Shown in pieces: positions 46,099 to 54,594 of a stretch of 64,000 bases of DNA. Source of the DNA: Pigmentiphaga sp. H8 (GTDB lineage Bacteria > Pseudomonadota > Gammaproteobacteria > Burkholderiales > Burkholderiaceae_B); NCBI RefSeq assembly GCF_003854895.1, contig NZ_CP033966.1, positions 4,092,001 through 4,156,000 on the forward strand, written 5' to 3'. A program made the translations under genes and the position numbers. Below the pieces are notes generated by a model, which was not told the origin of the DNA, did not search any database, and saw nothing but the letters and a program-made list of their open reading frames with translations. Within the stretch, counting starts at the first letter, position 1. The number at the start of each line of letters is the position of its first letter.

Positions 46099-46119
46099 GG
46101 AACGGCCCCTTGCCGTTCC
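46099..46119 (+). terminator. Hairpin between prpF and tctC
   Basis: An 8-bp stem GGAACGGC / GCCGTTCC with a CCCTT loop, followed by CTATTTA. It may attenuate read-through from prpF into tctC or shape the tctC leader. Confidence 0.5.
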
Positions 46120-46168
46120 CTATTTATCAGGCGGCTTTTCCGCCGACCCTCGCAGCAAGGAGACACGC

Positions 46169-47122
46169 ATGAAGTTCGTCAAGAAAACGGTTGCAGCCCT
46201 CGCCATCGCCGTCGTGCCGCTGGCCGGCATCGCGGCCCCCGCCAAGGTCATGGCCCCCGGCGGCCCCGGCGGCGGCTATGACGGCGCGGCGCGCGTGCCG
46301 CTGCAGATCATGCAGCAGACCGGCATCTTCACCGACGGTTTCCAGGTCACCAACAAAGGCGGCGCGGGCGGCACCATCGGGCTGGCCGAGTTCGTGCGCA
46401 CCGGCAAGGGCGACGACAACGCCATCATGTCCATGGGCGCGATCCTGATCGGCGCCATCATCACCAACAAGTCCCCCATCACGCTGGACCAGACCGTGCC
46501 GCTGGTACGGCTGACCGACGACGCCGGCGCGATCGTGGTGGCGCCCAACTCGCCCATCAAGACCATCGCCGACGCGGTCCAGGCGATGAAGGCCAACCCC
46601 GGCGGCACCGCCGTGGCCGGCGGTTCGATAGGCGGCACCGACCACGTCACCGCCGCGCTGCTAGCCAAGGCGGCCAAGTTCGACCCGACCAAGGTCAACT
46701 ACCTGCCCTACACCAGCGGCGCGGAAGTCGTCACCTCGCTGGCCAGCGGGCAAGCCAAGATCGGCATCTCGGGCCTGTCCGAATTGAAGACCTTCGTCGA
46801 CCAGGGCCGCATCCGCATCATCGCGGTCTCCTCCGAGAAACGCCTGCCGGGCGTCGACGCGCCCACGCTCAAGGAAAGCGGCTATGACGTGGTCATCGGC
46901 AACTGGCGCGGCATCATCGGCGCGCCCGGCATGAGCAAGGCCGGCCGCGACATGTGGCTGCAGCGCTATGCCAAGCTGCACGCCTCGGCCGAGTGGAAGA
47001 AGGCGCTGGCCGATCGCGGCTGGGACGACGCCTATCTGGCCGGCGACGACTTCGCCGCCTTCCTGACCAAGGAAAAGGCGCGCCAGGCCGAAGTGCTGAA
47101 GGACGTCGGACTGGTCAAGTAA
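46169..47122 (+). CDS. tctC: Tripartite tricarboxylate transporter receptor TctC
   Basis: 317 residues. A short signal peptide to about residue 22 (GIAA), then AKVMAPGGPGGGYDGAARV and TNKGGAGGTIGLAEFV, the TctC form of the ligand loops. CAAGGAGACACGC gives a good ribosome site before the ATG. It binds citrate-like acids in the periplasm and, unlike the other Bug proteins of the window, has its membrane partners encoded next. Confidence 0.94.
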   Translation: MKFVKKTVAALAIAVVPLAGIAAPAKVMAPGGPGGGYDGAARVPLQIMQQTGIFTDGFQVTNKGGAGGTIGLAEFVRTGKGDDNAIMSMGAILIGAIITNKSPITLDQTVPLVRLTDDAGAIVVAPNSPIKTIADAVQAMKANPGGTAVAGGSIGGTDHVTAALLAKAAKFDPTKVNYLPYTSGAEVVTSLASGQAKIGISGLSELKTFVDQGRIRIIAVSSEKRLPGVDAPTLKESGYDVVIGNWRGIIGAPGMSKAGRDMWLQRYAKLHASAEWKKALADRGWDDAYLAGDDFAAFLTKEKARQAEVLKDVGLVK

Positions 47123-47183
47123 GGTCCACGCCAACATAAGAAGGCACGGGGCGCCGCCGCCGGCGCCCATCGGAGACGACACG

Positions 47184-47666
47184 ATGACAACACCCCGAAG
47201 GCGCCCCTGGTGGCTGGGCCTGGCCGTCATGATCATAGGCGCGGTCTGGCTCTATGAAGGCGGCACCCTGCCCCAGATCGGCGGCTATGCCGCCCTGGGC
47301 CCGGGCTTCTTCGTCAGCGCCATCGGCGCGGCGTTGATCGTCCTGGGCATCCTGCTGCTGTTGCAGATCGCCCGCGGCGAGAACTTCTCACCCCAGGAAG
47401 TGGAGAACGCCGAGGCCGATGCCGGCGCCTCGCGCCCGGCCCTGCTGTGGGCCGCCGCGGGCGCCGCGCTGCCGCTGCTGACCATGCAGCCGCTCGGCTT
47501 TCCCCTGACCGCCATGGGGTCGTTCGCCCTGGTCACCCGGGCCTTCGGCTCGCGGCGCGTAGTGTTCGACTGCGCCATCGGCCTCGCGCTGGGCGTGATC
47601 TGCTGGCTCGGTTTCTCGCACCTGGGCGTGAGCCTGGGCCTGGCCTTTCCTCCGGCGGGGTGGTGA
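47184..47666 (+). CDS. tctB: Tripartite tricarboxylate transporter small membrane subunit TctB
   Basis: 160 residues with four predicted transmembrane helices and a charged central loop (GENFSPQEVENAEAD). The low conservation but fixed size and position between tctC and tctA identify it. GGAG precedes the ATG by 8 nt. It stops 3 nt before tctA. Confidence 0.92.
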   Translation: MTTPRRRPWWLGLAVMIIGAVWLYEGGTLPQIGGYAALGPGFFVSAIGAALIVLGILLLLQIARGENFSPQEVENAEADAGASRPALLWAAAGAALPLLTMQPLGFPLTAMGSFALVTRAFGSRRVVFDCAIGLALGVICWLGFSHLGVSLGLAFPPAGW

Positions 47667-47669
47667 TCG

Positions 47670-49157
47670 ATGGATACCTTCAACGCCCTGCTGACCGGCT
47701 TCGGCGTCGCGCTGCAGCCCATGAACCTGTTCTGGGCCTTCCTGGGCTCGGTGCTGGGAACCGCCATCGGCGTGCTGCCCGGCATCGGCCCGGCGCTCAC
47801 CATCGCGCTGTTGCTGCCGGTTACCGTGCAGATCGCGCCCACCGCCGCCTTCATCATGTTCGCCGGGGTCCTGTACGGCGCCATGTATGGCGGCTCGACC
47901 ACCTCCATCCTGCTCAACGCGCCGGGCGAGAGCGGCTCCATGATGACCGCACTGGAAGGCAACAAGATGGCACGTTCCGGCCGCGGCGCCGCCGCGCTGG
48001 CCACCGCCGCCATCGGTTCCTTCGTGGCCGGCACCATCGCCACGCTGGCCCTGAGCTTCGTGGCGCCGGCCATCGCCGAGCTGGCCTTCGTGTTCGGCCC
48101 GGCCGACTACTTCGCGCTGATGGTGCTGTCCTTCACCTCCGTCTCGGTGGTGCTGGGCACCTCGCGCGTGCGCGGCTTCATCGCGCTGTTCCTGGGCCTG
48201 GCCATGGGCGTGGTGGGCATCGACGGCCAGACCGGGCAGGCCCGCCTGGCCTTCGGCTCGGCCGACCTGCTCGACGGCATCGAGCTGACGGTGGTGCTGG
48301 TGTCGCTGTTCGCGGTGGGCGAGATCCTGTATGTCGCCAGCCGCTACAGCCAGGCCCCGCCGCGCATCAATCCGCTGTCGGGCGGCACCTGGATGACGCG
48401 CCAGGACTGGAAGCGGTCCTGGAAACCCTGGGTGCGCGGCACCGCGCTGGGCTTTCCCATCGGCGCGCTGCCCACCGGCGGCACCGAGATCCCGACCTTC
48501 CTGTCCTACACGATCGAACGCAAGCTCTGCAAGCATCCCGAGGAATTCGGCAAGGGCGCGATCGAAGGCGTGGCCGGCCCCGAAGCCGCCAACAACGCCG
48601 CGGCGGCCGGCGTGCTGGTGCCGTTGCTGACGCTGGGCCTGCCGACGTCCGCCACGGCGGCGGTGCTGCTGGCCGCCTTCCAGAGCTACGGCCTGCAGCC
48701 CGGCCCGTTCCTCTTCACCAACAGCGGCGACCTGGTCTGGGGCCTGATCGCTTCGCTGTACATCGGCAACCTGATGCTGCTGGTGCTGAACCTGCCGCTG
48801 GTCGGCCTGTGGGTGCGGCTGCTGCTGATCCCCCGCCCCTACCTGTATGCCGGCATCCTGATCTTCGCGATGGTGGGGATCTGGGGCGTGGCGACCTCGT
48901 GGACCGACCTGGCGATGATGTTCGGCATCGGCCTGATGGGCTACGTCATGCGGGTCTACGATTTCCCCATCGCGCCGGTCCTGATCGGCCTGATCCTGGG
49001 GCCCATGGCGGAAACGCAGCTGCGGCGCGCCCTGGCCGTGGGCGAGGGCAATCCGCTGATCCTGGTGTCGACGCCGACCTCGGCCACGCTGCTCGCGCTG
49101 GCCGCAGCCGCGCTGGTGCTGCCCCTGCTGCTGCGCAGGCTCAAACGCGAAGCCTGA
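47670..49157 (+). CDS. tctA: Tripartite tricarboxylate transporter large membrane subunit TctA
   Basis: 495 residues, about 11-12 transmembrane helices. Family motifs GTAIGVLPGIGPALTIALLLP near the start, YGAMYGGSTTSILLNAPGE in the middle, and PEAANNAAAAGVLVPLLTLGLPTSATAAVLL in the second half. It forms the sodium- or proton-driven channel with TctB. The operon prpF-tctCBA suggests uptake and processing of an unsaturated tricarboxylate. Confidence 0.95.
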   Translation: MDTFNALLTGFGVALQPMNLFWAFLGSVLGTAIGVLPGIGPALTIALLLPVTVQIAPTAAFIMFAGVLYGAMYGGSTTSILLNAPGESGSMMTALEGNKMARSGRGAAALATAAIGSFVAGTIATLALSFVAPAIAELAFVFGPADYFALMVLSFTSVSVVLGTSRVRGFIALFLGLAMGVVGIDGQTGQARLAFGSADLLDGIELTVVLVSLFAVGEILYVASRYSQAPPRINPLSGGTWMTRQDWKRSWKPWVRGTALGFPIGALPTGGTEIPTFLSYTIERKLCKHPEEFGKGAIEGVAGPEAANNAAAAGVLVPLLTLGLPTSATAAVLLAAFQSYGLQPGPFLFTNSGDLVWGLIASLYIGNLMLLVLNLPLVGLWVRLLLIPRPYLYAGILIFAMVGIWGVATSWTDLAMMFGIGLMGYVMRVYDFPIAPVLIGLILGPMAETQLRRALAVGEGNPLILVSTPTSATLLALAAAALVLPLLLRRLKREA

Positions 49158-49165
49158 GCCCGGTC

Positions 49166-49189
49166 CGCCGCGGGCTCGGGCCCGCGGCG
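49166..49189. terminator. GC-rich hairpin between tctA and a convergent gene
   Basis: A 9-bp perfect stem CGCCGCGGG / CCCGCGGCG with a 6-nt loop directly after the tctA stop and before the stop of the gene on the other strand. No T-tract. Confidence 0.6.
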
Positions 49190-49199
49190 CCGGCTGCCG

Positions 49200-49937
49200 C
49201 TACTCGTGCGCCTGCCGGATCATGCGGGCGATCTCGTCCTCGCCGTAGGGACGCGGGTCCTTGACCCGCAGGCTGTCCGCCCATTCCCGCGAGAAGTCCC
49301 GCTGCAGCCAACGGTTCACGGCCGCCGTGGCGATCATCGCCACCACGGCCCCGCAGGCGGCCAGGGCCATGTCCTTGTGCGCGTCCCAGACATCGCCCTG
49401 GGTACCCAGGTAGGCCACGCCCAGGTCGCCGCCGAAGACCTCGGCCGCGATCCACTCGAACAGTTCGAACATGGCGGAGGTCGCCAGCGTGAACTCCAGC
49501 GGCAGGAAATAGCCCCAGAACCCCCGCGCATCGGCCACGCGCAGGAAGACCTCGCGTATCGGATAGGCCAGCAGCAAGCCATACGAGAAGTGCACCACGC
49601 GGTCGAAATTGTTGCGCTCCCAGCCCCACAGGCTGTTGAAGCTGCGGCCGGCCAGCGCCTGCCACCAGGCGTCGTAGGGCACTTTCGCGTAGGTGTAGTG
49701 CGCGCCGATCGCATGCAGGCACAGGAAGAGGAAGATCAGCGTGTACGACAGGCGCGAAAACCGGAAATGCCGCCAACTCGCGGCCAGTCCGATACAAAAT
49801 CCAATCACCAGCACATTCTCCAGCGCCCAGTCCGAACGGTCGAGCGGATCGATGGCCAGAGCCACCCAGATCACCGCGAACGCCAGCGCCAGCCGCGCCA
49901 CGTAGCGCCGGTGCCCCGTGTCCATGCCTGTCTCCAT
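49200..49937 (-). CDS. DUF2238 (YjdF-like) integral membrane protein
   Basis: 245 residues with six to seven hydrophobic segments. Recognisable family segments: RFSRLSYTLIFLFLCLHAIGAHYTYAKVPYD and WERNNFDRVVHFSYGLLLAYP, then FELFEWIAAEVFGGDLGVAYLGTQGDVWDAHKDM. No biochemical function is established. The ATG at 49937 has AGGAGG 4 nt upstream; a longer frame to 49955 lacks this. Confidence 0.88.
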   Translation of the reverse strand: METGMDTGHRRYVARLALAFAVIWVALAIDPLDRSDWALENVLVIGFCIGLAASWRHFRFSRLSYTLIFLFLCLHAIGAHYTYAKVPYDAWWQALAGRSFNSLWGWERNNFDRVVHFSYGLLLAYPIREVFLRVADARGFWGYFLPLEFTLATSAMFELFEWIAAEVFGGDLGVAYLGTQGDVWDAHKDMALAACGAVVAMIATAAVNRWLQRDFSREWADSLRVKDPRPYGEDEIARMIRQAHE

Positions 49938-50216
49938 CTTGCCTCCTGCGGCCATGCGGAGCAGCCAGTCTACGCCATCGGCGCGCGCCGCTCCGGCGGG
50001 ATCGCCCCATCACGGGTCCGCGCGTTTCAGCGCCGTTTCACCCCTGGCATGTTGCGGACAGCCAACCTATCGCTTTCCCTGGAAGATACAAAGCCGGGAG
50101 CCGCGCCGCGAACGGCTGCGGTATAACCTCGCCACGCATGCACGCGCATGCGCCGCCGGCCGGTCCCCCGGCTGGGCCACGAGCCCCGTCCCCGCCTGCC
50201 AGCCACTCTCCTTTCT

Positions 50217-51239
50217 ATGCAGATGGTCATCATGATGTTTACGCAACTCCAATCCGGCAGGCGCGCCACGCTCGCGCTGGCTGCCGCGCTGGCGACCGCC
50301 GGCGCGATCTCCACATCCCTTCCCGCGATGGCGGCCGACTATCCGGCCAAGCCCATCACCATCGTCGTCGCCTACGGCGCCGGCGGCGACACCGACGCCA
50401 TGGCCCGCCTGTTCGGCGAAAAGCTGACGCAGCGCCTGGGCCAGCCCGTGATCGTCGAGAACCGCGCCGGCGCGAGCGGCATCATCGGCAGCAACTACGT
50501 CGCGCGCGCCAAGCCCGACGGCTACACGCTGCTGCTGGCCCCCAGCACCTTCTCGATGGCCACCCACGTGGTCAAGACCAATTCGGCCGACACCTACAAC
50601 CCCGCCCGCGACTTCTCGCCCATCACCCAGACCGCGTCCCAGCCCCTGCTGCTGGTGGCCGGCCAGGCCTCGGGCTACACCTCGATCGCCCAGGTCCTGA
50701 AGGACGCCAAGGCGGGCAAGGCCCTGACCTACGCCAGCCCCGGCTCGGGCTCGCCCATGCACATCCTGGGCGAACTCTTCAACCAGGCCGCCGGCGTCAA
50801 GATCACTCACGTCCCCTACAAGGGCGTCGCGCCCGCCGTGAACGACCTGCTGGGCGGACACGTGGCGCTAAGCTGGATGACCTACGGCCCGGTGGAACCC
50901 TACCTTGCCTCGGGCAAGATCCACATCCTGGCCAACGGCGCGGCGGAACGCACCCCGCTCGCCCCGGATGCGCCGTCGATGGCCGAACTGGGATACAAGA
51001 ACATCAACATTGCCGCCTGGCAGGGCCTGTACGCGCCCAAGGGCACGCCGGCCGAGGTCGTGCGCACGTTGAACGGGCACATGGCCGAAATCCTGAAAAT
51101 GCCCGACGTGGTCGCCAAGATGCGCGTCTTCGGCGCCTTCGCCAAGTCCAGCACGCCCGAAGCCCTGGGCAAGCTGACGTCCGACGAATACGCGTTCTTC
51201 GGCAAGGTCGTCAAGGAATTCGGCATCCAGGCCGATTGA
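50217..51239 (+). CDS. Bug/TctC-family periplasmic solute-binding protein
   Basis: 340 residues from the first of four clustered ATGs (50217, 50223, 50232, 50235); the true start among them is uncertain. Signal peptide ends near AMAADYPAKP. The ligand loops read VAYGAGGDTDAMAR and VENRAGASGIIGSN. It is a single gene followed by a hydrolase gene in the same direction; no transporter partner is visible. Confidence 0.92.
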   Translation: MQMVIMMFTQLQSGRRATLALAAALATAGAISTSLPAMAADYPAKPITIVVAYGAGGDTDAMARLFGEKLTQRLGQPVIVENRAGASGIIGSNYVARAKPDGYTLLLAPSTFSMATHVVKTNSADTYNPARDFSPITQTASQPLLLVAGQASGYTSIAQVLKDAKAGKALTYASPGSGSPMHILGELFNQAAGVKITHVPYKGVAPAVNDLLGGHVALSWMTYGPVEPYLASGKIHILANGAAERTPLAPDAPSMAELGYKNINIAAWQGLYAPKGTPAEVVRTLNGHMAEILKMPDVVAKMRVFGAFAKSSTPEALGKLTSDEYAFFGKVVKEFGIQAD

Positions 51240-51294
51240 CCGGCGTTCCCGCCCCATGCGGGAACCTCCGGCGGATCCGGCGCTCGGAATGAGC

Positions 51295-52152
51295 ATGTGG
51301 ATCCGCCGTCTTGCCGCCCTCGCCTGCGTGCTCGCGCTTGCCAGCGCGGGCTATGTCGCGCTCGACCGCTGGCAGCGCGGGATGATCTTCTCGGTCGAAC
51401 TGGGCGAACGCTCGTGGTGGCGCGAGCCGCCGGCCGGCACCCAGGTCTATGACCTGCCCATGCCGGGCGGCGATACCCTGCGGACCTGGTACTGGCGGCA
51501 TCCCGATCCCGGCGCCCCGACGGTGCTGTACCTGCACGGCTCGCGCTGGAACCTGAACGGCAGCGCGTTCCGCATGGACCATTGGGCCGGGCTGGGCTAT
51601 TCGATGCTCGCCATCGACTATCGCGGCTTCGGCGCCTCGTCGCCCCGGCTGCCCTCCCAGGCCAGCGTGCGGCAGGACGCCCAGGTGGCTCTGCGCGAAC
51701 TGGCCCGGCTCCAGCCCGATCCCGCCCGCCGCTTCGTCTATGGCCACAGCCTGGGCGGCGCCATCGCGATCGACCTGATGGCCCGCCTCGATCCGCCGAT
51801 ACCGGTGGCCGGCCTGATCGTCGAAGCCAGCTTCACCAGCATCCGCGACATGATCGCCACCACGCGCTGGGCCGGCATTCCCGGCTTCGGCCTGCTGGTC
51901 ACGCAGCCCTTCGATTCGCGCGGCGCCATCGAAACACTAAGCGTGCCGCTGCTGCTGATGCACGGAACCGAGGACCGGGTCGTCCCGCCCGCCATGAGCG
52001 AGGCGCTGCTGGCGGCGGCACGGCAATCCCCGCGCAAGCAACTGGTCTGGCTGAAAGGAGCGTCGCACTCCGGCGCCAGCCGCAGCGGCGCCGCCTACGA
52101 CGACGCCGTGCGCGGCTTCATCCGCTCGGTCCGCCGGGCCTATCCAGGCTGA
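51295..52152 (+). CDS. Alpha/beta hydrolase, BEM46-like
   Basis: 285 residues (an ATG at 51289 is also possible). One hydrophobic N-terminal helix (about 5-25) anchors it to the inner membrane or serves as an uncleaved signal. Catalytic triad: Ser in GHSLGG, Asp in GTEDRVVPP and His in GASHSG; the oxyanion motif is LHGSRWN. The family acts on small esters or phospholipids. The gene lies 55 nt after the bug gene; any link is unproven. Confidence 0.85.
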   Translation: MWIRRLAALACVLALASAGYVALDRWQRGMIFSVELGERSWWREPPAGTQVYDLPMPGGDTLRTWYWRHPDPGAPTVLYLHGSRWNLNGSAFRMDHWAGLGYSMLAIDYRGFGASSPRLPSQASVRQDAQVALRELARLQPDPARRFVYGHSLGGAIAIDLMARLDPPIPVAGLIVEASFTSIRDMIATTRWAGIPGFGLLVTQPFDSRGAIETLSVPLLLMHGTEDRVVPPAMSEALLAAARQSPRKQLVWLKGASHSGASRSGAAYDDAVRGFIRSVRRAYPG

Positions 52153-52153
52153 T

Positions 52154-52369
52154 TCATTCCAGCTCGACCGGGGCCTGGAACTGCCGCTCCAGGAACGCCA
52201 CCGCGCCCGTCCGGGCTTCCTCCGCGGAAGCGAAGACCTCGCTGTCCCGCATCAACGGAAATCCCAGCACCCGCACCTGGAACCGGTAGCCGTCCTCGCC
52301 CGGCGAGGTATCGATCTCGAAATTGCGTTCATTGACCCACCCTCTTGCCTGCAACGTCCAGTCTTCCAT
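52154..52369 (-). CDS. Small conserved-looking hypothetical protein
   Basis: 71 residues from the ATG at 52369 with AAGGAG 6 nt upstream. The sequence (MEDWTLQARGWVNERNFEID, a central beta-rich part, then FASAEEARTGAVAFLERQF) suggests a compact alpha/beta protein. No family recognised. It ends 2 nt from the hydrolase stop on the other strand. Confidence 0.7.
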   Translation of the reverse strand: MEDWTLQARGWVNERNFEIDTSPGEDGYRFQVRVLGFPLMRDSEVFASAEEARTGAVAFLERQFQAPVELE

Positions 52370-52411
52370 CTTCGACTCCTTGGCGCGGCATTCGCCCGCC
52401 CTCATCACACC

Positions 52412-52939
52412 TCAACCCAGCGCCACCAGGAACACCACGGCGCCTATCCCCAGCATCAGGAACGGGCTGAGCCGCGTGTACATCAGCGTCAGCGTCGAGG
52501 CGGCCGCCACGCCCCAGGCCCAGGCGCCGCCCTCGGCGGCGCGCAGCACGGTGCATGAAGCAGCCAGAACCATGCCCGCCGCCACCGGCACCAGGCCCGC
52601 TTCGATCGCGCGTATGCACCGCGTGCCCTTGAACCGGGTCCACAGATGCGCCAGGGCATAGACCAGCAGCGAACTGGGAATGAAGATCGCGGCCGACGCC
52701 AGCAATGCGCCCGCCAACCCCGCCGCCTGCCATCCCACCAGCGTCACCAGCAGCGCGCCCGGCCCGGGGATGATGCGCGACAAGGCATACAGGTCCATGA
52801 ACTGCGGATTCGTCACCCAGCCATAGACATCCACCGACTGGCGGTGGATGTCGGCCACGATGCTCTGCCCGCCCCCCACCGTCAGAAAGGACAGCGGCGC
52901 GAAGACCAGGACCACTTCCAGCAGTTGCGCGAGCCTCAT
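52412..52939 (-). CDS. chrA: Chromate transporter, half-size subunit (C-terminal-type CHR domain)
   Basis: 175 residues, one CHR domain with about five to six helices, including APLSFLTVGGGQSIVADIHRQSV and SRIIPGPGALLVTLVGWQAAG. It overlaps the other half-gene by 4 nt (ATGA), so the two are co-translated. Two short CHR proteins replace the fused ChrA found in many bacteria. Function is chromate efflux or, for many homologues, an untested anion. Confidence 0.9.
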   Translation of the reverse strand: MRLAQLLEVVLVFAPLSFLTVGGGQSIVADIHRQSVDVYGWVTNPQFMDLYALSRIIPGPGALLVTLVGWQAAGLAGALLASAAIFIPSSLLVYALAHLWTRFKGTRCIRAIEAGLVPVAAGMVLAASCTVLRAAEGGAWAWGVAAASTLTLMYTRLSPFLMLGIGAVVFLVALG

Positions 52940-53526
52940 GCCTGCCCACCCTCGCGCAGGCGCAGATAGGCCAGCCCGATGGACAGCGGCGCCATCGCGC
53001 CGACCACCCACAGCAAAGGCAGCTTCAACAGGAAGATCGCCACGAAGGTGACGACCATCACGGCCAGGGCGGGCACGCCTCGCGCGGCCCGGCGCGCGGC
53101 GCGCAGCCCCGTCTGCAGCGACAATCCCACGGCCGCGGCCGCCACGCCGGCCAGCGCCAGGTGCACCGAATCGGACGTCGCCATCGTCGCGAACGCGGCC
53201 ACCACCACCAGCGCCAGCACCATGGCGGGCACCACCAGGCCCAGCGCGCCGGCCAGCGCGCCCACGCCGCCGCGCAATCGGAAGCCGACCCAGATCGCCA
53301 GATTGACCACGTTGACGCCCGGAAAGGCCTGGGCCAGCGCGAGGCCACTCAGGAACTCGGCCTCCGACAGCCAGTTCCGGCGCTGCACGAACTCGCGCAG
53401 CATCCAGCCGCTCAGCCCGCCGCCGAAGCTGGTCAGGCCGATCTTGGTGAAAGCAAGGAAGATCTGGAGCACGGAAGGAAGCCGGGAACCACTGTCGGCG
53501 GAAGCGGGCGGCAAGGTCTGGGGCAT
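52936..53526 (-). CDS. chrA: Chromate transporter, half-size subunit (N-terminal-type CHR domain)
   Basis: 196 residues. The family motif FTKIGLTSFGGGLSGWMLREFVQRRNWLSEAEFLSGLALAQAFPGVNVVN lies in the first 75 residues. First gene of the pair. It forms the antiporter with the downstream half in the inner membrane. Confidence 0.9.
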   Translation of the reverse strand: MPQTLPPASADSGSRLPSVLQIFLAFTKIGLTSFGGGLSGWMLREFVQRRNWLSEAEFLSGLALAQAFPGVNVVNLAIWVGFRLRGGVGALAGALGLVVPAMVLALVVVAAFATMATSDSVHLALAGVAAAAVGLSLQTGLRAARRAARGVPALAVMVVTFVAIFLLKLPLLWVVGAMAPLSIGLAYLRLREGGQA

Positions 53527-53668
53527 GGCGGGCCTATCGCGGGAAGTACCGTCATCTTACGGATCTGGGATGTCGAATAGCTTAACGCCCGGGCCGGTCC
53601 GCCACCGAGGCTAGAATACGGCCCCGCCTTCGCGCGGGCTGCCATTCCCTGCCTTGGAGGAACCATCC

Positions 53669-54583
53669 TTGACCACACGCCGCTCGTTCCATGCCCTCGT
53701 CCTTTCCGGTCTTGCCTGCGGCGCGCGCGGCGCCTGGGCCGGCCAGCCGGCAGGCACCCTGCCGGTCTCGACCCGCAACGCCGCCCTGGACGAGCTGGCG
53801 CGCCTGGAACGGCTGGCCGACGGACGACTGGGCGTGTGCATCGTCGATACCGCTTCCGGCGAGGAAATCGGCCGCCGCGCCGACGAACGCTTCCAGATGC
53901 TCAGCACCTTCAAGCTGCTCGCCGCCGGATTCGTGCTGGCCCGGCATGACCGGGGCGAAGACTCGCTGGACCGGCGGATCCGCTACAGCCGGCAGGACCT
54001 GGTCAATGGGTCGCCCGTGACCGGAAAACACGTCGGTGATCGCGGCATGACCCTGGCCGAGCTCTGCCATGCCACCGTGACCACCAGCGACAACACCGCC
54101 GCCAATCTCATCCTGCGCAGCTTTGGCGGCCCGGAAGCGCTGACGCGCTTCATCCGCAGCCTGGGCGACGGCGTCACGCGCTGCGACCGCTACGAACCCG
54201 AGCTGAACGTGCCCCATGCCACCGGCATGCTGGACACCACGACGCCCCACGCCATCACGCGCACGCTGGGCAAGCTGGCGGTGGGCGAGGCTCTGTCGCC
54301 CGCATCGCGCGAGCGCCTGCAGGCGTGGCTGGTCGGCAATACGACGGGCGACAAGCGGCTGCGCGCGGGAATACCGGCCAGCTGGCGCATCGGCGAGAAG
54401 ACCGGCACCTACGCCAAGGTAGGCGCCAACGACATCGGGCTCGCCTGGCCGCCCGGACGGCCCGCGATCCTGATGTCGGTCTACGTCGCCAGCACGCGGG
54501 TATCGGACGAGGTCAAGGACCAGGTCATCGCCAAGGTGGCGGAACTGGCGGGGCGGCTCTACGGCCGGCCGGAAAACAGATAG
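53669..54583 (+). CDS. bla: Class A beta-lactamase
   Basis: 304 residues from a TTG start (GGAGG 8 nt upstream; the frame from 53654 would run through that site). All class A motifs are present: Ser79-Thr-Phe-Lys82, SDN at 140-142, Glu178 in ELN, and Lys244-Thr-Gly. The signal sequence has a twin-arginine-like TTRRSFHAL followed by a hydrophobic stretch ending near AWA, so Tat export is possible. It hydrolyses penicillins and perhaps cephalosporins in the periplasm. Chromosomal context is ordinary: no mobile element or AmpR-type regulator is adjacent. Confidence 0.95.
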   Translation: MTTRRSFHALVLSGLACGARGAWAGQPAGTLPVSTRNAALDELARLERLADGRLGVCIVDTASGEEIGRRADERFQMLSTFKLLAAGFVLARHDRGEDSLDRRIRYSRQDLVNGSPVTGKHVGDRGMTLAELCHATVTTSDNTAANLILRSFGGPEALTRFIRSLGDGVTRCDRYEPELNVPHATGMLDTTTPHAITRTLGKLAVGEALSPASRERLQAWLVGNTTGDKRLRAGIPASWRIGEKTGTYAKVGANDIGLAWPPGRPAILMSVYVASTRVSDEVKDQVIAKVAELAGRLYGRPENR

Positions 54584-54594
54584 GCGAACACCCG

